Shown piece after piece: positions 1 to 6,291 of a stretch of 6,291 bases of DNA. Below the pieces are notes generated by a model, which was not told the origin of the DNA, searched no databases, and was given only the letters and a program-made list of their open reading frames with translations. Position 1 is the first letter of the stretch, and each line of letters opens with the position of its first letter. Location of the stretch: positions 1 through 6,291 of the forward strand of contig QIGM01000528.1 in the NCBI GenBank assembly GCA_003230795.1, in the 5' to 3' direction. The translations under genes were made by a program, and so were the position numbers. The stretch comes from a bacterium. GTDB taxonomy: Bacteria > Bdellovibrionota_C > UBA2361 > SZUA-149.

Positions 1-335
1 GTGAATGAAGCGCCAAGCGGGAGTTCTAGAAATACGTCTGGGTTGGCTGTGGCGGCGGTAGAACAGCTTGTGCCGCTGACTACCTGCACTCGGCTAGTGC
101 TTGCCGCCGACACGATGTAGGCGCTCGTGCTCGAAATTGCTTTTGCGCGGACTTGCTTAAAAAATCCCATAGTTTGCTGGGCGCCGTCGCGAAGGGGATT
201 GTTTAGAGAATCGAGATTGCTAAGCGCGGTGGCCATCAGGATGCCGATCATCAAAATGACGACCATAAGTTCGACGATTCCCACACCTGATTGCTCGAAA
301 TTTGACTTGGGACCGGCCTGATTCGGGCAGATCAA
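1..335 (-). CDS. Type IV pilin-like prepilin, GspH/FimT-like minor pseudopilin (partial, C-terminus off the left edge)
   Basis: This reads as an N-terminally methylated prepilin, a subunit of a type IV pilus or type II secretion pseudopilus, inserted in the inner membrane and processed by a prepilin peptidase. Counting from the TTG at 335, the leader ends in Gly17. The mature chain would start VGIVELMVV, with the conserved glutamate at mature position 5 (residue 22), followed by an unbroken hydrophobic helix to about residue 38. The stretch GFFKQVRAKAISS after it resembles the LxxARxEAI helix of GspH/FimT proteins, so a minor pseudopilin is more likely than a major pilin. The open frame runs through base 1, giving 111 residues from TTG335. 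An in-frame ATG at 392 would add 19 residues. I prefer TTG335 because GGAG lies 9 bases upstream and a candidate -10 box overlaps the ATG. The family call is firm; the subfamily and start are inferred. Confidence 0.83.
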   Translation of the reverse strand, partial: MICPNQAGPKSNFEQSGVGIVELMVVILMIGILMATALSNLDSLNNPLRDGAQQTMGFFKQVRAKAISSTSAYIVSAASTSRVQVVSGTSCSTAATANPDVFLELPLGASF

Positions 336-344
336 GACTGTCTT

Positions 345-348
345 CTCC
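345..348 (-). promoter_or_regulatory. Shine-Dalgarno GGAG deciding the prepilin start
   Basis: On the minus strand GGAG is followed by 9 bases and then TTG at 335. The alternative in-frame ATG at 392 has no purine-rich site in the 20 bases upstream. This favours the TTG start and a 17-residue prepilin leader over a 36-residue one. Confidence 0.5.
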
Positions 349-391
349 GCAATGTTTACCTTAGTGAATCGAGGAGACGTCGGGCGCTGCA

Positions 392-420
392 TATATAAGC
401 CACTGTAAATGCTCGGTTAA
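392..420 (-). promoter_or_regulatory. Candidate sigma70-type promoter for the prepilin gene
   Basis: The minus strand shows TTAACC (420-415), a 17-base spacer, then TATATA (397-392). Each hexamer matches the consensus at 4 of 6 positions. The -10 hexamer includes the A of the in-frame ATG at 392, so a transcript starting about 7 bases downstream would lack that codon and leave TTG335 as the usable start. Prediction from sequence only. Confidence 0.35.
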
Positions 421-430
421 ATGAGAACCG
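414..430. promoter_or_regulatory. Inverted repeat CGGTT-N7-AACCG over the candidate -35 box
   Basis: Perfect 5-base arms at 414-418 and 426-430 flank a 7-base centre and overlap the candidate -35 hexamer of the prepilin promoter. The position would suit an operator, but arms this short occur often by chance. Confidence 0.2.
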
Positions 431-881
431 CCCCTCATAGCCGCCCAAAGGCAACTAAACCTGAGTAATAAAGTGTGCATATATCGTGCCCATCTTCAGC
501 CCCTTGCGAATTTATCTGCCAATTTGTAATGTTTGTCCGACCGCATCTTGGGTTTGATCATCATGCGACGGGCTACTGAAAAAGGGGCTACCCAAAAGGT
601 CGCTACGCCGTTCTGAAGAAACTCCTTCCAAATTAATGCAGCTTCCAATATGCCCAAGGGCAGAGGCCGTATCAGGAGATGGAAGAGCCAGAGATATCTT
701 CAGACTCTCACCTACGTTTATTACTCTACTGACCTTATTGTTAGCTGTAGTTGATGACGAAAGTGAAAGTTTTTCGGTTAGACCCTTTTTCAATTATCTA
801 TTGCTTCAAGAACGGGGCTTCAAGAACTGGGACTCGGCGAGGCTGTGTTCTAGGTAATATGCATCGAACGCTAGAGGAAGT
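421..881. other. Divergent intergenic region with no supported gene
   Basis: This stretch separates the leftward prepilin gene from rightward pcnB. Open frames at 512-793 (minus) and 636-857 (plus) overlap each other, lack a Shine-Dalgarno and resemble no family I know. I see no tRNA-like fold and no clear terminator. It presumably holds the pcnB promoter, which I could not place confidently. The direct repeat at 803-827 is the most distinct element. A nine-codon open frame including its stop (ATG at 859, TGA at 883-885) overlaps the TTG start of pcnB. Confidence 0.5.
803..827 (+). repeat. Two direct copies of GCTTCAAGAAC, period 14
   Basis: An exact 11-base word occurs at 803-813 and 817-827, separated by GGG. 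It lies 55 bases upstream of the pcnB start. It could be a paired binding site for a regulator or a chance local duplication; there is no third copy nearby. Confidence 0.6.
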
Positions 882-2516
882 TTGAGCGAGCCAGGCGATA
901 CGCCAGACGATACAGACAGCACCCCAAAAGGTGAGACAAAAGACGCTCCGCGAAAAGGCCGTCCAAATGGCCGAAGAGGAAGGCCCCTTGGACCCGCACG
1001 CCGTCGTCCTAGGGATTCTGCATCAGTCGGACGAAGAGCCGATGTGTCTCTCCAAAATCTACCGACAAAAGAGATGCCGGGTGAGCCGATAGTGCTTGCT
1101 CGTGAAGATCACTCGATTTCTAGAAAAAATATTGACGAAGACGCCCTCAAGGTGATGCGGCGACTTATACGTCACGGCCATTATGCCTTCCTCGTCGGCG
1201 GTGGTGTGCGAGATCTTTTGCTGAACAAGCAACCTAAGGATTTCGATATTAGTACTGACGCTACTCCGGATACGATTCGAACTCTGTTTCGCAATAGCCG
1301 AATTATCGGACGTCGTTTCAAGATTAACCATGTCTACTTTAAGGGCGGGAAAATCATTGAAGTAGCTACTTTCCGAAGCTCCTCCGCTGACGATGAGGAA
1401 GAGGTAGATGAAGAGGTGCAGACCTTAGGGGCTGATAACACCTTTGGCACGCCTGAAACTGATGCCGTGCGGCGAGACCTCACTATTAACGGTTTGTTCT
1501 ACGACCTATCCACTTTCTCTGTTGTTGATTACGTTGGCGGGATTGAGGATCTGCGCACGAAGACGATTCGAATCATTGGCGACCCGGTGGTGCGAATACA
1601 AGAAGATCCGGTTCGCATGATTCGCGCCACGCGCCATGCCGCGCGTGCAGACTTCGAAATTGAAAAAGATACTTACGAAGCTATTTGTCAGGAAAAAGAA
1701 CTGATCAAGCTTTGCCCTACGGCGAGAGTGTACGAAGAGTTTGTTCGTGAATTTCGCGGCGGAAGCTCAAATCGCGCGGTGCATCTTCTCTTTGACACAG
1801 GCTTACTTGAATATCTGCTGCCGAACCTTTGGGTAACTCTCGGTGAGAGGCCAAAATTAGCGTGGAAACGCCTCGATACGGTTCTGAATCGAATCGACGA
1901 GGCAACTCGTGCAAGTAGCTCGGAGCTTCCGGCGAGTGTGCTGTTTTTAGCGATAACGGTCGGCAACATTCCTGCGTCGCTTATTGAGAAAGTTTCAGCG
2001 GAACCTCGAGGAGAGGAGACGCTAGAGTATTGGACATTAGAGCCACTTGTTCATGTCGACAGTAACGGTGATACGCAATCAGATTCGGTAGAACGCTCCC
2101 TTGCGAAGCTTTCAACTAGAGTGGAGAAAGTAAAACGCTCAAGTCGCACTCGTTCGGCTAGTAGTCGACTTGGCAATCTTATTGCTCTGGTATTTGAGGG
2201 CTTAACGATTTCGAGGAAGGATAAGGAGCGCATGGAGCAATTGCTATATGCGAGATTCTTATTGCTGACTGGAGCAGAAGATAAAGTTGTAGCTGATATT
2301 AGTCGGCGTTCTTACGCAGCGGATTTGCTCTTGCTACTGCAGCTTACCGAACCAGAGGGCCATCCTCAGGCAGTGGTGCAAACACTAGCTGAGAAGATCC
2401 AAGCGAAAAAGCGCAAGCCAGTCTCTAAGGCGAGACCGCGAAACCGTGGGCGGACGAGGCGTGCGAAGCCAGAGCCAGGAAAAGAACCAGAGAAGGAGTC
2501 TTCGGGTGAAGAGTGA
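882..2516 (+). CDS. pcnB: Poly(A) polymerase I (PcnB), tRNA nucleotidyltransferase superfamily
   Basis: PcnB adds poly(A) tails to RNA 3' ends using ATP, marking transcripts for decay in the cytoplasm. The 544-residue product shows the class II nucleotidyltransferase head: LVGGGVRDLLL (104-114), the metal-binding pair D120 and D122 in KDFDIST, and VRRDLTINGLFYD (196-208). Next comes EDPVRMIRATRHAAR (241-255), as in the RNA- and nucleotide-binding neck. IIGRRFKINHV (141-151) matches the pattern that separates bacterial poly(A) polymerases from CCA-adding enzymes, and AREDHSISRKNI (73-84) matches the E. coli PcnB entry motif. E. coli PcnB is roughly 80 residues shorter. The extra length is mostly an Arg-rich N-terminal tail (about 1-62); the C-terminal tail (507-544) is also basic. 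The start is TTG with AGAGG 4 bases upstream, and the nearest in-frame stop upstream is at 855. The next candidate starts (GTG 1044, ATG 1074) have weaker sites. The 3' end overlaps the next gene by 11 bases. Confidence 0.93.
   Translation: MSEPGDTPDDTDSTPKGETKDAPRKGRPNGRRGRPLGPARRRPRDSASVGRRADVSLQNLPTKEMPGEPIVLAREDHSISRKNIDEDALKVMRRLIRHGHYAFLVGGGVRDLLLNKQPKDFDISTDATPDTIRTLFRNSRIIGRRFKINHVYFKGGKIIEVATFRSSSADDEEEVDEEVQTLGADNTFGTPETDAVRRDLTINGLFYDLSTFSVVDYVGGIEDLRTKTIRIIGDPVVRIQEDPVRMIRATRHAARADFEIEKDTYEAICQEKELIKLCPTARVYEEFVREFRGGSSNRAVHLLFDTGLLEYLLPNLWVTLGERPKLAWKRLDTVLNRIDEATRASSSELPASVLFLAITVGNIPASLIEKVSAEPRGEETLEYWTLEPLVHVDSNGDTQSDSVERSLAKLSTRVEKVKRSSRTRSASSRLGNLIALVFEGLTISRKDKERMEQLLYARFLLLTGAEDKVVADISRRSYAADLLLLLQLTEPEGHPQAVVQTLAEKIQAKKRKPVSKARPRNRGRTRRAKPEPGKEPEKESSGEE
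2494..2498 (+). promoter_or_regulatory. Shine-Dalgarno AGGAG inside the end of pcnB, setting the downstream start
   Basis: AGGAG lies 7 bases before GTG 2506, ideal spacing. An in-frame GTG at 2446 would give a longer product, but its extra residues (GGRGVRSQSQEKN...) are out-of-frame readthrough of the basic pcnB tail. The site therefore favours 2506. Confidence 0.7.
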
Positions 2517-3303
2517 TTTCTCTCTGCTGATTCAAGCTACCCTAAAGATCTATCAAGAGAGTCTACTCGACGCCTTTCGCGGTGTGTCTCGCAATTGGCG
2601 AATGATTCTCGTTCATCTCCTCTATCTAGTGCTCATTGGGCTACTGATACCGCTTAGTATGATGTTCGGTTCCTTAGCCGGTAGCTTCATACTAGGGCTC
2701 TTTTTTGCAGTGTTGCTCGGTCATTATTTGATGACAGTATCGGGCGCAGTAGAAGGGGATGTGCTGTATTTCGAGGAAGCGAAATCGAGAGCCTTTGAAT
2801 TGTTCTCACCAACATTGAGCGCGCTTTTCGCCTTGTTTATTATTCAGATTCTCAGCTCCAGTCTTTTTGGAACTCCGGAGAAGTATTGGTTACGTACCTG
2901 CGTGGGGCTTTTTGTTACCGTGCTTTTCAATCCAATTCCTGAAGTAATTTATCATCGTCCCTCAACGATGACGGAAATGTTCGCCACTAGCTTTGAGTTT
3001 ATCCGTGAGAACTTTGTCGAATGGTTCTTTCCGGTGGTCGTTTTTCTTTTGCCGATTTTTCTGTTTATGCCGAGTGACATGGCAGTTTCTTTGATGCTGG
3101 GTTATTTCACTAGTGACCCCTTGCATATTATTTCTAGTGTCTTCTTGAGTTTTGGTGGGGTGCTGAATGTCTTGCTGAGCCTGCCTTTGTTGCTTGTCAT
3201 GGTAACGCTGCTTTACTTTTTGATGGTGTTTAGAGGTCAGCTTTATACGCGTCTTTCTGGATCGACACGGCGTAAGCGGGTGTATCAGCAGCGTCATTCT
3301 TAG
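2506..3303 (+). CDS. Multi-pass integral membrane protein of unknown function, coupled to pcnB
   Basis: I do not recognise a family. The 265-residue product from GTG 2506 has a short amphipathic N-terminus, then hydrophobic segments at about 33-52, 54-78, 101-121, 128-146 (weaker), 170-188 and 207-242. It ends in a positively charged tail (RRKR at 255-258) that probably lies in the cytoplasm. There is no signal peptide separate from the first membrane helix and no obvious catalytic motif. A run of about 20 polar and acidic residues (82-99) links the second and third segments, and another polar stretch (147-169) precedes the fifth. The start overlaps the last 11 bases of pcnB and has its own AGGAG, which implies an operon and probable translational coupling. 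A role in RNA decay at the membrane would be speculation from position alone. Confidence 0.8.
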   Translation: MKSDFSLLIQATLKIYQESLLDAFRGVSRNWRMILVHLLYLVLIGLLIPLSMMFGSLAGSFILGLFFAVLLGHYLMTVSGAVEGDVLYFEEAKSRAFELFSPTLSALFALFIIQILSSSLFGTPEKYWLRTCVGLFVTVLFNPIPEVIYHRPSTMTEMFATSFEFIRENFVEWFFPVVVFLLPIFLFMPSDMAVSLMLGYFTSDPLHIISSVFLSFGGVLNVLLSLPLLLVMVTLLYFLMVFRGQLYTRLSGSTRRKRVYQQRHS

Positions 3304-3329
3304 TCAGGGAGTTACTGCCACGGTCAGGG

Positions 3330-3354
3330 GAAACTGCTAATGCCAAGCAGTTTC
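3330..3354 (+). other. Perfect 9-bp hairpin after the membrane-protein gene
   Basis: GAAACTGCT (3330-3338) and AGCAGTTTC (3346-3354) are exact complements around a 7-base loop. It lies 27 bases after the stop codon. No T-run follows (GATAACTT), so it is not a standard Rho-independent terminator. It may protect the 3' end of the pcnB operon transcript or serve as a Rho-assisted end. Confidence 0.5.
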
Positions 3355-3452
3355 GATAACTTAAGGCGCAGCTTAGTCCCAATCCACCTCTTATGCTAGC
3401 TTAAAAAGGTCGTAACGAAGGTTGAACATCCTCTTTTTTAGGAGACTTTGAG

Positions 3453-3743
3453 ATGAGTGACACTGACGTAACTGAGAAAGTCGACCAAGCTGAAGTAGCT
3501 AGAACTTTCACAGTGGGAGCAGCGGTAAACTTTGTCGAACGCGGTATTACGTTATTGGGTAAAGTCGTGACGGTTTTTGAATCGGAGAAGCTGACGATTG
3601 GACCACCAGAAGGTCAGGCGAGACTTCGAATGACCAAGGATGGTGGACAAACATGGGAAGACACTCGCTTCCAACAGTTTACGCTTCCGTTTCGCACTTA
3701 TCAGCAAACGGAACTTCGTCTGGCCGATCTGAAAGAAGCCTAG
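3453..3743 (+). CDS. Small soluble protein of unknown function, 96 residues
   Basis: I do not recognise a family. The case for a real gene is good: ATG with AGGAG 8 bases upstream (3440-3444), a continuous 96-codon frame, and a strong terminator 45 bases after the stop. The product has no cysteine, no signal peptide and no membrane segment. The first 16 residues are acidic and polar. Residues about 19-60 alternate hydrophobic and polar residues with glycines (VGAAVNFVERG, LLGKVVTVFESEKLTIG), suggesting several short beta strands, perhaps a small SH3-like barrel. GGQTWEDTRF (64-73) looks like a tight turn followed by another strand. The last 15 residues are helix-prone. It appears to be transcribed alone, so its neighbours give no clue to function. 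Confidence 0.75.
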   Translation: MSDTDVTEKVDQAEVARTFTVGAAVNFVERGITLLGKVVTVFESEKLTIGPPEGQARLRMTKDGGQTWEDTRFQQFTLPFRTYQQTELRLADLKEA

Positions 3744-3787
3744 CGTCTTTCAACGGGATTAGGGTTGATGTGAACGACGCCTCTGAG

Positions 3788-3820
3788 CGCTCCTCTATTT
3801 AAATAATAGGGGAGCGTTTT
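3788..3820 (+). terminator. Rho-independent terminator of the 96-residue gene
   Basis: CGCTCCTCTATT (3788-3799) pairs with AATAGGGGAGCG (3805-3816) over 12 base pairs, one of them a G-U wobble, around a 5-base loop. TTTTCCTTT follows directly. The structure ends the transcript of the small gene and insulates it from pyrG. The opposite strand would present AAAACGCTCC and AGGGGAGCG without an adjoining T-run, so it is judged one-directional. Confidence 0.9.
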
Positions 3821-3855
3821 CCTTTCTGCTTCGCGGAATGCTGAGTAAATCGTTG

Positions 3856-3917
3856 GAGAGGAACTGTCCCCTCCGTAGCGTCGTAAGGGCCTAAAAGCGG
3901 CTTACAGGGACACTCTC
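3856..3917. other. Bulged foldback structure, possible small RNA or REP/MITE-like element
   Basis: GAGAG (3856-3860) pairs with CTCTC (3913-3917), and TGTCCC (3865-3870) pairs with GGGACA (3907-3912). Together they form 11 pairs interrupted only by a 4-base bulge, GAAC. Inside, GTAAG (3883-3887) pairs with CTTAC (3901-3905) around a 13-base loop, TAAAA-containing. There is no T-run, so it is not a terminator. It could be a structured RNA, or a dispersed palindromic element: ACTGTCCC/GGGACA-type ends recall REP-like repeats. A genome-wide copy count would separate the two. Confidence 0.4.
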
Positions 3918-3946
3918 TTGCTAAACATGCATAATTATTATATAGA
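3918..3946 (+). promoter_or_regulatory. Candidate promoter reading toward pyrG
   Basis: TTGCTA (3918-3923), a 17-base spacer and TATAGA (3941-3946) match the sigma70 hexamers at 4 of 6 positions each. They sit in AT-rich DNA (ATAATTATTATATAG). An alternative is TATATT at 4181-4186, nearer to pyrG but without a fair -35 box. Confidence 0.3.
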
Positions 3947-4078
3947 ATTGCTCAAGATCTTTCAGTTTTTTGCTGAGTTTTTGGCCGAGGCTAAGATGGT
4001 AAAAATGAGGGGAATCAACGGCTTATTTTCTTTTAATTAAGAAGAAATTCCACTCTGGTCAAAAAGGTCAGTACTGTG

Positions 4079-4101
4079 GGACATTGGCCGAATTGATGTC
4101 C
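4079..4101 (+). other. Hairpin in the putative pyrG leader
   Basis: GGACAT (4079-4084) and ATGTCC (4096-4101) are exact complements, extendable inward by three G-U pairs. No T-run follows. It may be a leader structure or a protein-binding palindrome. Confidence 0.3.
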
Positions 4102-4181
4102 TGAGACGCTAGATTTCAGACTGCATTTCCGTCAAAAACTAGAATTAAAATCGCGTAGTTATTAGCATCCTCGGACTCAGT

Positions 4182-4195
4182 ATATTGGATATTGG
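4182..4195 (+). repeat. Tandem 7-mer ATATTGG x2
   Basis: Two exact adjoining copies (4182-4188, 4189-4195) lie 35 bases before pyrG. GGGAG also occurs twice just after (4194-4198, 4201-4205). Function unknown; short enough to be chance. Confidence 0.4.
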
Positions 4196-4217
4196 GAGTC
4201 GGGAGCAGAATATTTGA

Positions 4218-5978
<1,761 letters not shown>

Positions 5979-5981
<3 letters not shown>

Positions 5982-6022
5982 CCTAATTTGACTAATCTAA
6001 TTTGACTATAATCTAATTTGAC
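5979..6022 (+). repeat. Threefold 14-base direct repeat TAAYCTAATTTGAC starting on the pyrG stop codon
   Basis: Copies lie at 5979-5992 (TAACCTAATTTGAC), 5993-6006 and 6009-6022 (both TAATCTAATTTGAC). The first two adjoin exactly and the third follows a 2-base TA insert. The first TAA is the pyrG stop. Each copy carries TTGAC, like a -35 box. Either a small expansion of a tandem repeat or an operator array for kdsA. Confidence 0.85.
5988..6012 (+). promoter_or_regulatory. Promoter-like hexamers TTGACT and TATAAT with a short spacer
   Basis: TTGACT (5988-5993) and a perfect TATAAT (6007-6012) sit 13 bases apart, short of the usual 16-18. If functional for kdsA, it would be weak or activator-dependent. 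The hexamers arise from the 14-base repeats, so chance is possible. Confidence 0.25.
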
Positions 6023-6026
6023 GTAT

Positions 6027-6047
6027 GGGGGGGGCGAGCATTCTCGC
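6027..6047 (+). other. G8 tract followed by a small hairpin between pyrG and kdsA
   Basis: Eight consecutive G bases (6027-6034) adjoin GCGAG (6034-6038), which pairs with CTCGC (6043-6047) around CATT. The stem has only 5 pairs and no T-run, so I do not call it a terminator. The homopolymer is long enough to slip during replication. Confidence 0.35.
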
Positions 6048-6126
6048 ACCTCGTTCATGCTTTGTTTCCTGCCTACGGTAATCCGTGATAGATCTTTCTT
6101 TTTTACTTTTACTTTAGGGAAAGCCC

Positions 6127-6291
6127 ATGGCCGTTGATGTAGAGATTTCTCCGACACTTTCAATTGGCGCATCTTCGCCACTTGCGATTCTATGCGGTCC
6201 TTGTGTGATTGAGTCCAGAGACCACATCATGCGTACTGCCGAAGCCCTTGTCGGGATGTGTGAGCAGCTGTCTCTACCCTTGGTGTTTAAG
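6127..6291 (+). CDS. kdsA: 3-deoxy-8-phosphooctulonate (Kdo-8-P) synthase, N-terminal part (cut by the right edge)
   Basis: KdsA condenses phosphoenolpyruvate with D-arabinose 5-phosphate to Kdo-8-phosphate, the committed route to the inner-core sugar of lipopolysaccharide, in the cytoplasm. The 55 visible residues include AILCGPCVIESRDH (20-33), the family's first strand and PEP-site motif, and LPLVFK (50-55), which lines up with the start of the family's FKASFDKANR motif. VIES and the VFK end separate it from DAHP synthases, which usually read GPCSI/V here. C26 of GPC aligns with the metal-ligand cysteine of metal-dependent enzymes such as Aquifex aeolicus KdsA; E. coli KdsA has asparagine there, so a metal-dependent type is inferred. 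The ATG has AGGGA (6116-6120) 6 bases upstream. It lies 145 bases after pyrG, a common pairing in Gram-negatives. Confidence 0.9.
   Translation, partial: MAVDVEISPTLSIGASSPLAILCGPCVIESRDHIMRTAEALVGMCEQLSLPLVFK

Noticed and set aside
127..321. Plus-strand open frame opposite the prepilin gene
   Set aside because: It is the antisense shadow of a clear prepilin N-terminus with the Glu5 motif.
512..793. Minus-strand open frame of 93 residues between the prepilin gene and pcnB
   Set aside because: No Shine-Dalgarno, no recognisable motif, and it overlaps an equally unremarkable plus-strand frame. Codon choice is not absurd, so a small orphan gene cannot be excluded, but nothing supports it positively.
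636..857. Plus-strand open frame of 73 residues ending just before pcnB
   Set aside because: No ribosome site before the ATG, mixed composition without motif, overlapped by the frame above. Its only hydrophobic stretch is short and is followed by an acidic patch.
859..885. Nine-codon open frame including its stop (ATG at 859) overlapping the pcnB TTG start
   Set aside because: Could couple translation, but it has no clear ribosome site of its own, and frames this short are expected by chance.
2446..2505. Upstream GTG giving a 285-residue form of the membrane protein
   Set aside because: The extra 20 residues are out-of-frame readthrough of the basic pcnB tail, and the AGGAG at 2494-2498 is placed for GTG 2506.
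882..2516. CCA-adding enzyme instead of poly(A) polymerase
   Set aside because: The IIGRRFKINHV signature, the AREDHSISRK entry motif and the basic C-terminal tail fit PcnB rather than a CCA-adding enzyme.
3960..3987. TCAG-TTTTTTG-CTGA followed by TTTTT as a terminator before pyrG
   Set aside because: The stem is only about 4 base pairs with a T-rich loop, too weak to call.
6074..6105. ACGG-TAAT-CCGT followed by a T-rich tract as a pyrG terminator
   Set aside because: Four-pair stem with the T-run about 10 bases away; not a credible intrinsic terminator.

Overview
The window holds housekeeping genes from a Gram-negative bacterium. Three things point that way: the start of kdsA (Kdo, a lipopolysaccharide sugar), a type IV pilin-like prepilin, and a proteobacterial-type poly(A) polymerase. 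Base composition looks intermediate, neither strongly AT- nor GC-rich. Starts include ATG, GTG and TTG. The exact lineage cannot be read from the sequence; a proteobacterium or former deltaproteobacterium is my inference.

Layout. (1) The left edge carries, on the minus strand, the N-terminal part of a GspH/FimT-like pseudopilin, reading out of the window. (2) About 490 bases of divergent intergenic DNA follow, with no supported gene, a candidate minus-strand promoter and a short direct repeat. (3) On the plus strand, pcnB (poly(A) polymerase I, with basic tails at both ends) overlaps by 11 bases a gene for a multi-pass membrane protein of unknown function; the two look translationally coupled. 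(4) A 96-residue orphan protein of unknown function follows, with its own strong Shine-Dalgarno and a textbook Rho-independent terminator. (5) Roughly 400 bases without a gene come next, containing a bulged foldback structure, a candidate promoter and a second hairpin. This is probably the upstream region of pyrG. (6) pyrG (CTP synthase) is complete, with all catalytic motifs and an extra C-terminal tail. (7) A threefold 14-base repeat begins on the pyrG stop codon. An 8-G tract and a small hairpin follow. (8) kdsA (Kdo-8-phosphate synthase) starts here and is cut by the right edge.

The pyrG-kdsA pair makes metabolic sense. Kdo is activated with CTP to CMP-Kdo before it enters lipopolysaccharide, so CTP supply and Kdo synthesis sit together. 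pcnB acts in RNA 3'-end metabolism. The most unexplained parts are the membrane protein coupled to pcnB, the 96-residue protein, the foldback element at about 3856-3917, and the 14-mer repeat at the end of pyrG. No CRISPR array, transposase, tRNA, rRNA or defence system was seen.
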